A program made the position numbers and the translations under genes. A stretch of 64,000 nt of DNA, from contig JAJQHJ010000019.1 of assembly GCA_021199795.1 (NCBI GenBank), positions 62,001 to 126,000 of the forward strand, in the 5' to 3' direction. This stretch comes from Oscillospiraceae bacterium. GTDB taxonomy: Bacteria > Bacillota > Clostridia > Oscillospirales > Ruminococcaceae. The notes beneath the pieces were generated by a model that saw only the letters and a program-made list of their open reading frames with translations, was not told the DNA's origin and did not search any database. Below are positions 55,817 to 63,372 of the stretch, one piece after another. The stretch's first letter is position 1. Every line of letters starts with the position of its first letter.

Positions 55817-57475
55817 TTACCGCCAACTTGTATAATTGTTAGCCGCTATGCTGTAATAGTAAATAGCTTTACAGAGATCAGATAATGCAGTGCTGCTGTC
55901 AGATTTCTCTGTAATGTTCTTCACATATGACAGGACACTATACGTCGTGAAAGTCTCTCCATTCTTCTTGACAGTAAATGTCTCTACCATCCGTCTGGCA
56001 GGAACCGAGAATTCTACATAATATGAATAATTCTCATAATCCGTAGTATAAACTGTCAGGGTCTTTCCATCAACAGTGAACACATCACTTTCGCACGCGA
56101 CATCTGAAGTCAGATAAACTCTGATTATAATTGAGCTTCCAAGAATCAGGCTCTTGCCTGTGCCTGATGTATCAGTGTCGCCGTATTCGCTTAAATTGAC
56201 AGCCCACTCTTCCTGGACAGGATCATTCCAATCAGAAACGCTTGTGAGGCTACAGGTGCTTGTTCCGTAACAGTACGCAGAGGCATAGTCACCGTAATTG
56301 AGAATAGCTTTACAGAGATCAATTTCATTTTGATCGCTATTTTCATCCTCTATGGAATACATACAATACTCATACACTGAATACTCATAAACGTCAGTTG
56401 TGTTTGTGCCATCGGTCAGATAAGCAGAAACAGCGTCGTTGAATTGGTTTGGATTGACATAGACGGTGTAGCGATAATATTCGATACCATCATCAAGAGT
56501 TTTGGTTTCACCAGCAGTTACGCTTTTCTCCTCGCCGTCTTCCCCGATTGTTGTCATAAGAGTATATGCCTCAGGCTCGGAAACACCAGTCATATCATAA
56601 TAGAAAGTAACTCCGGTCGCCCCATCAAGAGTCAACGCCACGCCATAAAGCTCAGGCAAGGTAACCTCCTCAGTACTTTCCGTTGCAACCACATAGCCAT
56701 CATCAGTTTCGACAAAAGTAGATTCCGGAGCATACGAAGAAATGTCACTGCTATAATGTCCGGCAGTTATATCAACGCTGGTATACAGCATATTCGCAAT
56801 ATATACAGCTGCCGCATTACTACTGACATATGTATTCGGATTGGAGATTGTAAGCATAGCCTTACTATTACAATAAATTCCATAAGCTTCAGAACTGCTG
56901 CCTGAAGATGTTATCACAACTTTATCAGTGCCACTGATAGTAATTATGTCAGAATAGCTTGAGCCTGGCAGGTCATAGATAGCCGCTTTGCCTGTAGCTA
57001 TAACTGTTCCACCGGTGATATACATGCTGCAATTACCACTATTATTCTTTGTATATATACCATAATAGCCACTGACAGTGCCACCCTCCATATACAAGGT
57101 TCCACCATTTGAGAACTTGATACCATATGAAGATGATGAAGTTGAAGTATTTATAACACTTCCTGTACCTTCACTGCTACTATCTTTCAAAGTAAGCGTG
57201 CCGCCATTGATCAAAATCGCCTGAGAACCGCTAAAGCTGATCTCATACCCGTTCAAATCAATAGCAACTTCTTCGCCAGAGCCAACTTGCAGCATGTTCT
57301 TTATAGTCACATCTGCCGTTAACTGGTATGTGCCGCTAGAAAGACTACCTCCACTAGTAGAAATCGACAGATATGTTACATCATCCGCAACTGCGACCAC
57401 TCCTGCAAAATTGCTGAGGGACAGGCAGAAAGCCATCATCAAAGCAATAAAAATGCAACTAACTCTTTTAAGCAT
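55817..57475 (-). CDS. Secreted surface protein with glycine/threonine beta-helix-like repeats
   Basis: A 552-residue secreted protein with a signal peptide of about 30 residues. The first half is rich in short beta strands and turns (INGGTLTLKDSS, SNGGTLYMEGGTVSGYYGIY, MYITGGTVIATGKAAIY), the pattern of right-handed beta-helix repeats. The second half (from about residue 275) resembles a module I recall in clostridial surface proteins (ALTLDGATGVTFYYDM...CKAILNYGDYASAYCYG). There is no dockerin, S-layer or sorting motif. Start 57475 follows GGGAGG. Strong own promoter. Likely adhesive or polysaccharide-binding; function not established. Confidence 0.7.
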   Translation of the reverse strand: MLKRVSCIFIALMMAFCLSLSNFAGVVAVADDVTYLSISTSGGSLSSGTYQLTADVTIKNMLQVGSGEEVAIDLNGYEISFSGSQAILINGGTLTLKDSSSEGTGSVINTSTSSSSYGIKFSNGGTLYMEGGTVSGYYGIYTKNNSGNCSMYITGGTVIATGKAAIYDLPGSSYSDIITISGTDKVVITSSGSSSEAYGIYCNSKAMLTISNPNTYVSSNAAAVYIANMLYTSVDITAGHYSSDISSYAPESTFVETDDGYVVATESTEEVTLPELYGVALTLDGATGVTFYYDMTGVSEPEAYTLMTTIGEDGEEKSVTAGETKTLDDGIEYYRYTVYVNPNQFNDAVSAYLTDGTNTTDVYEYSVYEYCMYSIEDENSDQNEIDLCKAILNYGDYASAYCYGTSTCSLTSVSDWNDPVQEEWAVNLSEYGDTDTSGTGKSLILGSSIIIRVYLTSDVACESDVFTVDGKTLTVYTTDYENYSYYVEFSVPARRMVETFTVKKNGETFTTYSVLSYVKNITEKSDSSTALSDLCKAIYYYSIAANNYTSWR

Positions 57476-57537
57476 AATTACCTCCCACATCAGAAAACAA
57501 ATGGTTTAACCGCGATTGGTTATATAAACTTTAGCCT

Positions 57538-57566
57538 ATTTTAGCATAAAAATATGCATCTGTCAA
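57538..57566 (-). promoter_or_regulatory. Strong promoter for the surface-protein operon
   Basis: Minus strand: perfect TTGACA (57561-57566), 17-base spacer, TAAAAT (57538-57543) with extended TGC. Among the best promoter matches in the window; the leader is about 55 bases. Confidence 0.82.
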
Positions 57567-57591
57567 CATATTTTTTCAAAAAGTATTAAAG

Positions 57592-58341
57592 TTATTCCTC
57601 CGGATCCTCTTCATCCTCAACCTTTGCGAGGTAAACCAATACAGGTGAGAGAGATTTACTAGCCATGAAAGATTGGCGGGATTTCAAGGTGATCTGATTG
57701 TTTTTTGCGAGTGGAAGCTGGAAAGAAAACAGAAGACCAGCACCTGAACCCTCATCAACAATAATGTTTGTCTTCGCCTCGCGGCAGAACTTTCCAACAA
57801 CAGCCAAGCCAGTATTTCGCTTTTCATCTAAAAGTCGTTTCTCGATTTCCTCAAGATCCGCACCATAGCCATTGTCAGAAACTACTATCGATGCTCTCCC
57901 GTTGAGCTTTGAAATTTTGATCTTGATTTCACCTAAGTCCTTATCAACATTCCGGATAGAGTTGACTATGAGATTCATCAGGCAAGAAGTAAGTCTGTCA
58001 GGGTCTGCATCTACGTAAATAATATCCTCAATATCGGTAGTAATTTTTATGTTGGATTTTCTCAATTTTGAACGGCAGACGTTAACCATGTCGTTGACCA
58101 GATCAGACAGGCAAAAGACAACAGGCTTGTATTCATCCAGTTTAACCATTTCCTCCGAATTGACGACGGCTGAAAGAACCTTATAGCAAGAGGACACAAT
58201 CCTTTTTGCAGTTCCCATTTCCTCATATATTTCAGCATCCTCAAGAGCTAATTCAAGACGCTCGGCACAGTTAACTATTTCCATAAGGTTGCTTCTTATG
58301 ATTGTACATTCGTGCTTGTTAAGTTTCAAAAGATCTTCCAT
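57592..58341 (-). CDS. Orphan GHKL (histidine-kinase-type) ATPase
   Basis: A 249-residue cytosolic protein. An N-terminal helical part (about 1-70) leads to a HATPase_c domain: N-box LMNLIVNSIRN (121-131), G1 SDNGYGADL (155-163), G2 GSGAGLLF (198-205). There is no transmembrane segment. The helical part has no conserved His phosphorylation motif (the block resembling the dimerisation helix reads NLMEIVNCAERLEL). It may act as an orphan kinase, a phosphatase-type HK, or an anti-sigma-like ATPase. No response regulator adjoins it. Start 58341 is uncertain; the frame is open to 58368. Confidence 0.7.
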   Translation of the reverse strand: MEDLLKLNKHECTIIRSNLMEIVNCAERLELALEDAEIYEEMGTAKRIVSSCYKVLSAVVNSEEMVKLDEYKPVVFCLSDLVNDMVNVCRSKLRKSNIKITTDIEDIIYVDADPDRLTSCLMNLIVNSIRNVDKDLGEIKIKISKLNGRASIVVSDNGYGADLEEIEKRLLDEKRNTGLAVVGKFCREAKTNIIVDEGSGAGLLFSFQLPLAKNNQITLKSRQSFMASKSLSPVLVYLAKVEDEEDPEE

Positions 58342-58392
58342 ATCGACACCATCCAAAAAAACGCACATAAAACACTACTATAACTGATTCAT

Positions 58393-58421
58393 ATTATACC
58401 ACACGCATTCATGTTTGTAAA
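58393..58421 (-). promoter_or_regulatory. Promoter for the orphan GHKL ATPase
   Basis: Minus strand: TTTACA (58416-58421), 17-base spacer, perfect TATAAT (58393-58398), about 50 bases before the start. The rest of the gap to 58545 shows nothing further. Confidence 0.72.
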
Positions 58422-58545
58422 GACGATTTTCGACAATTATCGACACCTGAAAGTGTGGAAGCGTAATGCTCATGGTCACAAAATATCAGAAATATTATCT
58501 CTCATTCTCCTTAAAAAAACAGTGGAATTCAGGGCTTTTATATAA

Positions 58546-58579
58546 AAAACGCCGCCCTCAGAAAAGAGAACGACGTTTT
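58546..58579 (-). terminator. Terminator after the GH130 gene
   Basis: Fourteen-base arms (58546-58559 and 58566-58579) pair fully when three G-U pairs are allowed on the leftward RNA; the T-run TTTTTTATA follows. Confidence 0.82.
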
Positions 58580-58609
58580 TATCACAGCACAAAACAAAGC
58601 CTGATGTAA

Positions 58610-59635
58610 TTATCTTCTTCCGATTTCGAGCTCAGCAGGACCAGCATTATCATGATCGATGATGTACTTTACGAGTTCATCAACCTGAGCGAAAGCAAGT
58701 CCGACATAGCTGTCAGCGCAGCCATAGTAGATAGCCATCTTGCCGGTCTCAGCATCCTGAAGTGTAGCACACGGGAAAGCAACGTTCGGAACGAAGCCTC
58801 TCTCCTCATACCACTCTTCGGGGGTGAGAAGATAAGTTGAGCAGCGATGAAGGACCTTGGAGGGCTCATTGATGTCGAGAATAGCACCGCCGATAGAATA
58901 TACAAAACCATTGCAGGTGTTGGCAACACCATGATAGATAAGGAGCCAGCCCTCAGAGGTTTCAATCGGAACAGCACCTGCACCGATCTTGGTTCCCTCC
59001 CACCAGTTGTTGTAGGAGATTCCCATTACGTGGCGATGATGTCCCCAGTATTCCATATCATAGCTTTCGGAGAGGAAGATATCGCCGAAAGGAGTGTGAC
59101 CAGAATCGCTCGGGCGGGAAAGAAGCATGTACTTGCCGTTGATCTTTCTCGGGAAGAGAACGCCATTTCTGTTGAACGGAAGGAAAGGATTCTCAATTCT
59201 TGTAAAGGTCTTGAAGTCGGTGGTCTTAGCGATACCGAGGGTTGCGCCGTAGCCATCCTGGCACCAGATCATGTAGAAAGTATCCTCAATCTTGAGAAGT
59301 CTGGGATCATACATATAAGACGGCATGAAAGGCTTGCCCTCTTCGTCTACGAAGTTGATTCTGTCTTTCTCAAACTCCCAGTGAATAGCGTCATCACTAT
59401 AACCGAGATAGAGGAACGGTACACCGTTAATTGATTCAGCTCTGAATATGCCGACAAAACGTCCGCCATATGTAACTACTGAGCTGTTGAATATTCTTGC
59501 AATTCCCTCAATCGGATTTCTGCCGATAATGGGATTTTCTGTGTATCTCCAAACGGGGAGATTGTAGTTTTCCGGCTTGTCCTGCCAAGGAATATTGGGG
59601 AGATTTTCGCCGTTTATAATCTTTACCTTGTCCAT
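58610..59635 (-). CDS. GH130 beta-1,4-mannoside phosphorylase
   Basis: A 341-residue cytosolic GH130 enzyme, phosphorolysing beta-1,4-linked mannosides to mannose 1-phosphate. It resembles Ruminococcus mannooligosaccharide phosphorylases (RaMP2-like, subfamily 2) as I recall them. Key motifs: NPIIGRNPIEGIARIFNS; the catalytic Asp in MYDPRLLKIED; phosphate-binding residues in LLSRPSDSGHTPFGDIF; and YHGVANTCNGFVYSIG. No signal peptide, so it acts on imported oligosaccharides. No epimerase, mannanase or transporter of the usual mannan locus is next to it. Own promoter and terminator, hence monocistronic. Confidence 0.93.
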   Translation of the reverse strand: MDKVKIINGENLPNIPWQDKPENYNLPVWRYTENPIIGRNPIEGIARIFNSSVVTYGGRFVGIFRAESINGVPFLYLGYSDDAIHWEFEKDRINFVDEEGKPFMPSYMYDPRLLKIEDTFYMIWCQDGYGATLGIAKTTDFKTFTRIENPFLPFNRNGVLFPRKINGKYMLLSRPSDSGHTPFGDIFLSESYDMEYWGHHRHVMGISYNNWWEGTKIGAGAVPIETSEGWLLIYHGVANTCNGFVYSIGGAILDINEPSKVLHRCSTYLLTPEEWYEERGFVPNVAFPCATLQDAETGKMAIYYGCADSYVGLAFAQVDELVKYIIDHDNAGPAELEIGRR

Positions 59636-59698
59636 TTTTTACTCTGTCCTTTCGGTCTGATTTCAGAATTTAATTCCCCTGCGGGGTTCTGCAAAATT

Positions 59699-59727
59699 AT
59701 TATATCACAGCCCATTTAACATTGCAA
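59699..59727 (-). promoter_or_regulatory. Promoter for GH130
   Basis: Minus strand: TTGCAA (59722-59727), 17-base spacer, perfect TATAAT (59699-59704). A small CCCC-TGC-GGGG hairpin lies in the leader about 45 bases before the start codon. Confidence 0.75.
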
Positions 59728-59776
59728 GAGGTGATTATCATTTTCTTTTGAATCGTCATATAGCACACTGAAAGAC

Positions 59777-59805
59777 TTGACTTTGAGGGCGATGTATGTT
59801 AAATT
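59777..59805 (+). promoter_or_regulatory. Promoter for the S33-type peptidase
   Basis: TTGACT (59777-59782), 17-base spacer, TAAATT (59800-59805), 50 bases before the start at 59855. Good -35. Confidence 0.7.
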
Positions 59806-59854
59806 TGATGACAGCGTCGGAAAATATCGAAGTTCCCAAAAGGAGTTATATGAA

Positions 59855-60847
59855 ATGAGCAGCAGAAAAAAGTTTATAGAAAGCTGTGAAACTGTCGAGC
59901 ATAAATCTTACATGCTAGGCGGTTATGAGCAAAAGGTTCTGATAGAAGGAAGGAAGGCAAGCAATCCGTTTGTTGTATATCTGCACGGTGGACCCGGAAA
60001 TCCTATTCCGTTTGGTGAGGGCTGTAGCGGTCTCTTCCCTGACCTCGAAGAAAAATGTACGATGGTATATTGGGATCAGCTTGGTTGCGGAATAAATGAT
60101 ACCGAGCTTGACGATTCCATCTGCATCGAAAGTTACGTCAACATGGCATTGGATCTTATAAAAGCTCTTCACGCTGATTATCCTGATCATAAAATCTGTC
60201 TTTTCGGTGTTTCATGGGGTTCCGTCCTTGCGGCAAGATGCGCAGTTGAAGTGCCTGAGCTTCTCGATAAGGTAATGGTCTATGGGCAGATAACTAAGGA
60301 GCTTTTCTTCAATGATGAAGTTTTCTCGGCACTTGAGAAAAACGTATCCGAAATGAGTAAAAACGAGCTTGAAGCTTACGACAGAGTCAAGAAAAGCACC
60401 GTTCCAAGAACTGATTCCGACATCGCGGATATGGGCAATCTCATAAAGAAATGCACTGATGGTTACCACAATCCGAACGGCGGCAAAACTCCTGTTGGGA
60501 AGTTTGTTGTCGGAATGCTCACCAGCCCTGATTATCACCTCAAGGATTTCAAAGCTGTTTTCGACAACGGAACCCACCGAAAGCCTATCATTATACGTCA
60601 GCTCATGGATGTCGATATGAGAGAAACCCTAGCAAAGATAAAGCTCCCCTACCTCATTGTGCAGGGAAGCTCCGACCTTGTTACGTCTACTAATACCATA
60701 AGGGATTACCTCAATGAATATCCGAATGAAAATATCAGATTTAAAGTCATTCCAAATTCAGGACACATGCCTAGTGGAGAAGCAATGCAGTATCTTATGG
60801 AAGAGGGCATGAACTTTTTATCGGAAGAAATTACTACCAGCCGTTAG
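59855..60847 (+). CDS. S33-type alpha/beta hydrolase (proline iminopeptidase-like)
   Basis: A 330-residue cytosolic alpha/beta hydrolase of family S33. The oxyanion motif HGGPG is at residues 44-48, typical of proline iminopeptidases. The nucleophile Ser120 is in GVSWGS; the Asp is in YLIVQGSSDLVT and the His in NSGHMPSG. Start 59855 is preferred to an open frame from 59777 because AAAAGGAG is nine bases upstream and the longer frame overlaps the promoter. Exact peptide or ester substrate unknown. It overlaps the convergent MFS gene by 14 bases. Confidence 0.88.
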   Translation: MSSRKKFIESCETVEHKSYMLGGYEQKVLIEGRKASNPFVVYLHGGPGNPIPFGEGCSGLFPDLEEKCTMVYWDQLGCGINDTELDDSICIESYVNMALDLIKALHADYPDHKICLFGVSWGSVLAARCAVEVPELLDKVMVYGQITKELFFNDEVFSALEKNVSEMSKNELEAYDRVKKSTVPRTDSDIADMGNLIKKCTDGYHNPNGGKTPVGKFVVGMLTSPDYHLKDFKAVFDNGTHRKPIIIRQLMDVDMRETLAKIKLPYLIVQGSSDLVTSTNTIRDYLNEYPNENIRFKVIPNSGHMPSGEAMQYLMEEGMNFLSEEITTSR

Positions 60848-62033
60848 ATTTTTCAGGCTTGTTGCGAAGCTTCATTAGCGCGAGACTGCAGATTATCAGC
60901 ACTATCGGGAAGACCATTGCAGCTGATAATCCAGATTTCAGGCTGTCGCCATTCAGTCCAGAAACAAAGCCCACCAGTGTTGGTCCACTTGTACATCCGA
61001 CATCCCCTGCAAATGCCAGAAGTGCGAAAAGTGCAGTTCCACCTTTCGGAAACTTAGCAGAAGCAAGACTGAAGACTCCAGGCCACATGACACCGACGGA
61101 TAATCCGCAAAGTGCACAGCCCAAAAGCGACAGAAGCGGTAACGGCGAAAGCACCGTGAGGAGATACGAAATTACGCAGAGAATCGCACTTCCTATCATA
61201 ACTGGAAGTATATCGACTTTGTGAGAAATCTTTGAGTTTGCAACCCTCGCTATTCCCATGAGAACCGCGAAGAGGCACGGTCCGGCTAAGTCTCCCATCG
61301 CCTTTGAAACCCCCAGACCGTTCTCAGCAAACGCAGATGACCACTGGCTCATTGCAAGCTCGCTTGCTCCGGCACAGAGAATCATCACTATGAACAGAAC
61401 GAAAATCTTTGACGAGAACAAATCACGGATTTTCATCGAGCTTCCATCTTCGGTGAGAGTTTCAATTGGAACATGAGTGAATAATATGGCGTTTACAGCA
61501 GGAAGTAATGCCCATATGCAGCTCATTATCCGCCAGTTTTCTATTCCGAAAACGCTGAAGAATACGGTAGAGACAAGTATAACCAGAACCGCTCCCCAGC
61601 AATAGAACAAGTGAAGAAGACTCATTGCAGACGCCTTATCATCTGTCGGACAGGCTTCTACGATCGGACTTATAAGAACCTCAATGAGTCCCCCGCCTAC
61701 GGCATAGACTATAACCGATATAAGGAGACCAGCATAGGCACTTGGAAGAATTGTTGGCAAGAATGCAAGCATGACCAATCCAACCGCTGAGAAGATGTGT
61801 GCAGCAACTATGCAGACTCTGTAACCAAGCTTGTCAATAATCTTGGTGCTCAGTAAATCGACTATAAGCTGTGTAAGAAAGTTAAGCGTAGTTATAAGTG
61901 TTATCTGGCTGACTGATATGCCAAATTCTCCACTGAAAGTCACAAAAAGAAGCGGTGCAAAAAGATTTACGACCGCCTGAGTTATGTATCCGATGTATGA
62001 ACAGTAAATTGTACTTTTGTAGCTTAGTTTCAT
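60834..62033 (-). CDS. MFS transporter
   Basis: A 399-residue major-facilitator protein with twelve hydrophobic helices. It begins MKLSYKSTIYCSYIGYITQ. The family A-motif-like loop after helix 2 is LLSTKIIDKLGYRVC, and a central loop near residues 185-205 (PIETLTEDGSSMKIRDLF) joins the two halves. The transported substrate is not evident; a sugar or drug is equally possible. Start 62033 follows AACAGGGAG. The gene lies downstream of the DtxR-type repressor gene on the same strand but a hairpin separates them. Confidence 0.86.
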   Translation of the reverse strand: MKLSYKSTIYCSYIGYITQAVVNLFAPLLFVTFSGEFGISVSQITLITTLNFLTQLIVDLLSTKIIDKLGYRVCIVAAHIFSAVGLVMLAFLPTILPSAYAGLLISVIVYAVGGGLIEVLISPIVEACPTDDKASAMSLLHLFYCWGAVLVILVSTVFFSVFGIENWRIMSCIWALLPAVNAILFTHVPIETLTEDGSSMKIRDLFSSKIFVLFIVMILCAGASELAMSQWSSAFAENGLGVSKAMGDLAGPCLFAVLMGIARVANSKISHKVDILPVMIGSAILCVISYLLTVLSPLPLLSLLGCALCGLSVGVMWPGVFSLASAKFPKGGTALFALLAFAGDVGCTSGPTLVGFVSGLNGDSLKSGLSAAMVFPIVLIICSLALMKLRNKPEKSNGW

Positions 62034-62067
62034 AGTAATCTCCCTGTTTGTGTTCAAGCAAAGTTAT

Positions 62068-62095
62068 GTCCCGTTTTGAAGCGGGACAGTTTTTT
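62068..62095 (+). terminator. Hairpin with rightward T-run between MFS and repressor genes
   Basis: GTCCCG (62068-62073) pairs with CGGGAC (62082-62087) and is followed on the plus strand by AGTTTTTT. As no rightward gene precedes it, it might stop antisense transcription; leftward the tail is poor, so repressor-to-MFS read-through is possible. Confidence 0.4.
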
Positions 62096-62115
62096 ATAAA
62101 TATTTGGATGAGGTC

Positions 62116-62502
62116 TTACCACTCAATACCCGTGATTCCATATTCAGCAGCAAAATTTTTGACCGCAGCGAAAGAAGCATCGCTGATATCATGTTCCATT
62201 TTGCAGGCGTCATTCTGAGCAGTTTCCTCGTCTACTCCGAGCTTGACCAGTATCTTTGTAAGAACTATGTGCCGCTCATAAATTTTCTCAGCAACTTCAA
62301 GACCGGCATCAGTAAGAGAAAGATAACCGTCCTTGTCGACAGTAATGTACATTCCATTTTTGAGAAGCCCTACTGCACGACTTACACTTGGCTTTGAAAA
62401 GCCCATATATTCAGCCACGTCCAGCGAACGGACATATCCTTTCTGGTGCGAGAGTATATATATAGTCTCAAGATACATTTCGCCTGACTCTGCAAGATGC
62501 AT
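62116..62502 (-). CDS. DtxR/MntR-family metal-dependent repressor
   Basis: A 128-residue iron/manganese-responsive repressor. The N-terminal winged helix (GEMYLETIYILSHQKGYVRS, then AEYMGFSKPSVSRAV) is followed by the dimerisation/metal domain (LTKILVKLGVDEETAQNDACKMEHDIS; the H-x-Cys...Glu-His ligands fit the primary site). There is no C-terminal SH3-like domain. GAAGGAGG precedes the start. It is divergent from feoA-feoA-feoB, whose promoter carries inverted repeats of DtxR type, so it is the obvious candidate regulator. Confidence 0.92.
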   Translation of the reverse strand: MHLAESGEMYLETIYILSHQKGYVRSLDVAEYMGFSKPSVSRAVGLLKNGMYITVDKDGYLSLTDAGLEVAEKIYERHIVLTKILVKLGVDEETAQNDACKMEHDISDASFAAVKNFAAEYGITGIEW

Positions 62503-62552
62503 TTTTGACTCCTCCTTCGTAGAAATCGTAATAATTTATTCTTTACATATCT

Positions 62553-62581
62553 ATAATAACATTGTAGAGCAAAAAATGCAA
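62553..62581 (-). promoter_or_regulatory. Promoter for the repressor gene
   Basis: Minus strand: TTGCAT (62576-62581), 17-base spacer, TATTAT (62553-62558), about 50 bases before the start. Confidence 0.68.
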
Positions 62582-62628
62582 GAGTCAGATGACTTTTTGC
62601 GCCTTAAAAATTTTGCACAATTTTGTCA

Positions 62629-62642
62629 TTAGCTTAAGCTAA
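62629..62642 (+). promoter_or_regulatory. Predicted metal-repressor operator O1
   Basis: TTAGCTTAAGCTAA is a perfect palindrome, close to the DtxR/IdeR half-site pattern TTAGGTTAGCC. Lies 46 bases upstream of the feo -35. Confidence 0.68.
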
Positions 62643-62687
62643 CCTCTTGTTAATCCTGCCGAATGTGAAAAAATCGAGAAAAAGATA

Positions 62688-62716
62688 TTGACAAAAACTC
62701 GAAAATGAGCTATTCT
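62688..62716 (+). promoter_or_regulatory. Promoter for feoA-feoA-feoB
   Basis: TTGACA (62688-62693), 17-base spacer, TATTCT (62711-62716). The operator at 62727-62744 begins ten bases after the -10 and covers the start region, so a bound repressor would block initiation. Confidence 0.8.
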
Positions 62717-62726
62717 ATATAAGAAT

Positions 62727-62744
62727 GGTTAGCTTGAGCTAACC
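62727..62744 (+). promoter_or_regulatory. Predicted metal-repressor operator O2
   Basis: GGTTAGCTTGAGCTAACC: eight-base arms identical in reverse complement except for the centre. Overlaps the feo transcription start; the best candidate site for the divergent DtxR-type repressor. Confidence 0.78.
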
Positions 62745-62790
62745 TCTCGATCTCCGTTTCAGGCAGATATTTCAACAAGAGGTGACATAT

Positions 62791-63003
62791 ATGATTCCTT
62801 TGCCGATGGCAGATGTCGGAGAAGAATTAATAATAAAAAAATTAAACGGCGTTCCGGATGTCAAATCACATCTTGAGGATCTTGGATTTGTACCGGGTGC
62901 TGTAATATCGATTGTAACCTTAATGGGCGGCAACGTTATTGTGAACGTCAAGGACTCCAGAATTGCAATAAGCGAAGAGCTGGCTAGAAAAATCATGGTT
63001 TGA
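62791..63003 (+). CDS. feoA: Ferrous iron transport protein A (first copy)
   Basis: A 70-residue FeoA of SH3-like fold (LPMADVGEELIIKKLNGVPD, GFVPGAVISIVT, NVIVNVKDSRIAIS). FeoA proteins regulate or assemble with FeoB. ATG 62791 is chosen because AAGAGGTG lies just upstream; an in-frame GTG nine bases earlier is within that site. First gene of the operon. It differs clearly from the second copy, so the pair is old rather than a recent duplication. Confidence 0.92.
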   Translation: MIPLPMADVGEELIIKKLNGVPDVKSHLEDLGFVPGAVISIVTLMGGNVIVNVKDSRIAISEELARKIMV

Positions 63004-63037
63004 AATTAAATTCAAATATTATAAGGAGGTATGTCAG

Positions 63038-63259
63038 GTGAAAACGCTAAGAGATGTAAAAATCGGCGAAACCTGCACTGTTGTAAAGCTTCATGGCGAG
63101 GGCGCAATAAAGCGTCGCATAATGGATATGGGCATTACAAAAGGTGTGGAAATTTACGTCCGCAAGGTTGCTCCTCTCGGTGACCCAGTTGAAATAACCG
63201 TCAGAGGCTACGAGCTTTCTATAAGAAAAGCTGACGCTGAAACTATTGAGGTTCAGTAA
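63038..63259 (+). CDS. feoA: Ferrous iron transport protein A (second copy)
   Basis: A 73-residue FeoA paralogue: LRDVKIGETCTVVKLHGEGA, IKRRIMDMGITKGVEIYV, GDPVEITVRGYELSIRKADAE. It uses GTG at 63038 behind AAGGAGGT. FeoA-FeoA-FeoB is a frequent Firmicute arrangement; the two FeoA may form a hetero-complex on FeoB. Confidence 0.93.
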   Translation: MKTLRDVKIGETCTVVKLHGEGAIKRRIMDMGITKGVEIYVRKVAPLGDPVEITVRGYELSIRKADAETIEVQ

Positions 63260-63265
63260 AACATT

Positions 63266-63282
63266 TGGGGAGTACTTCCCCA
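63266..63282 (+). terminator. Small hairpin between feoA and feoB
   Basis: TGGGGA and TCCCCA (63266-63271, 63277-63282) enclose a five-base loop, with TTATTT following. Too short for a firm terminator; could attenuate read-through into feoB. Confidence 0.4.
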
Positions 63283-63299
63283 TTATTTAAATCACTCGA

Positions 63300-63328
63300 T
63301 TAGCCTACGCTAATAAGCCTGAGCTAAC
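63300..63328 (+). promoter_or_regulatory. Tandem operator-like repeats between feoA and feoB
   Basis: TTAGCCTACGCTAA (63300-63313) and TAAGCCTGAGCTAAC (63314-63328) lie side by side and share the TTAGC/GCTAA half-sites of O1 and O2. They precede feoB by about 45 bases. Confidence 0.6.
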
Positions 63329-63372
63329 TATCAGACTGAGGATATGCTAATCAGAGGAGAGGATTTAGCAAT

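Noticed and set aside
55817..57475. Dockerin or cohesin in the surface protein or GH30 enzymes
   Set aside because: No duplicated calcium-binding loop of the dockerin type could be found in any of them, so no cellulosome link is claimed.
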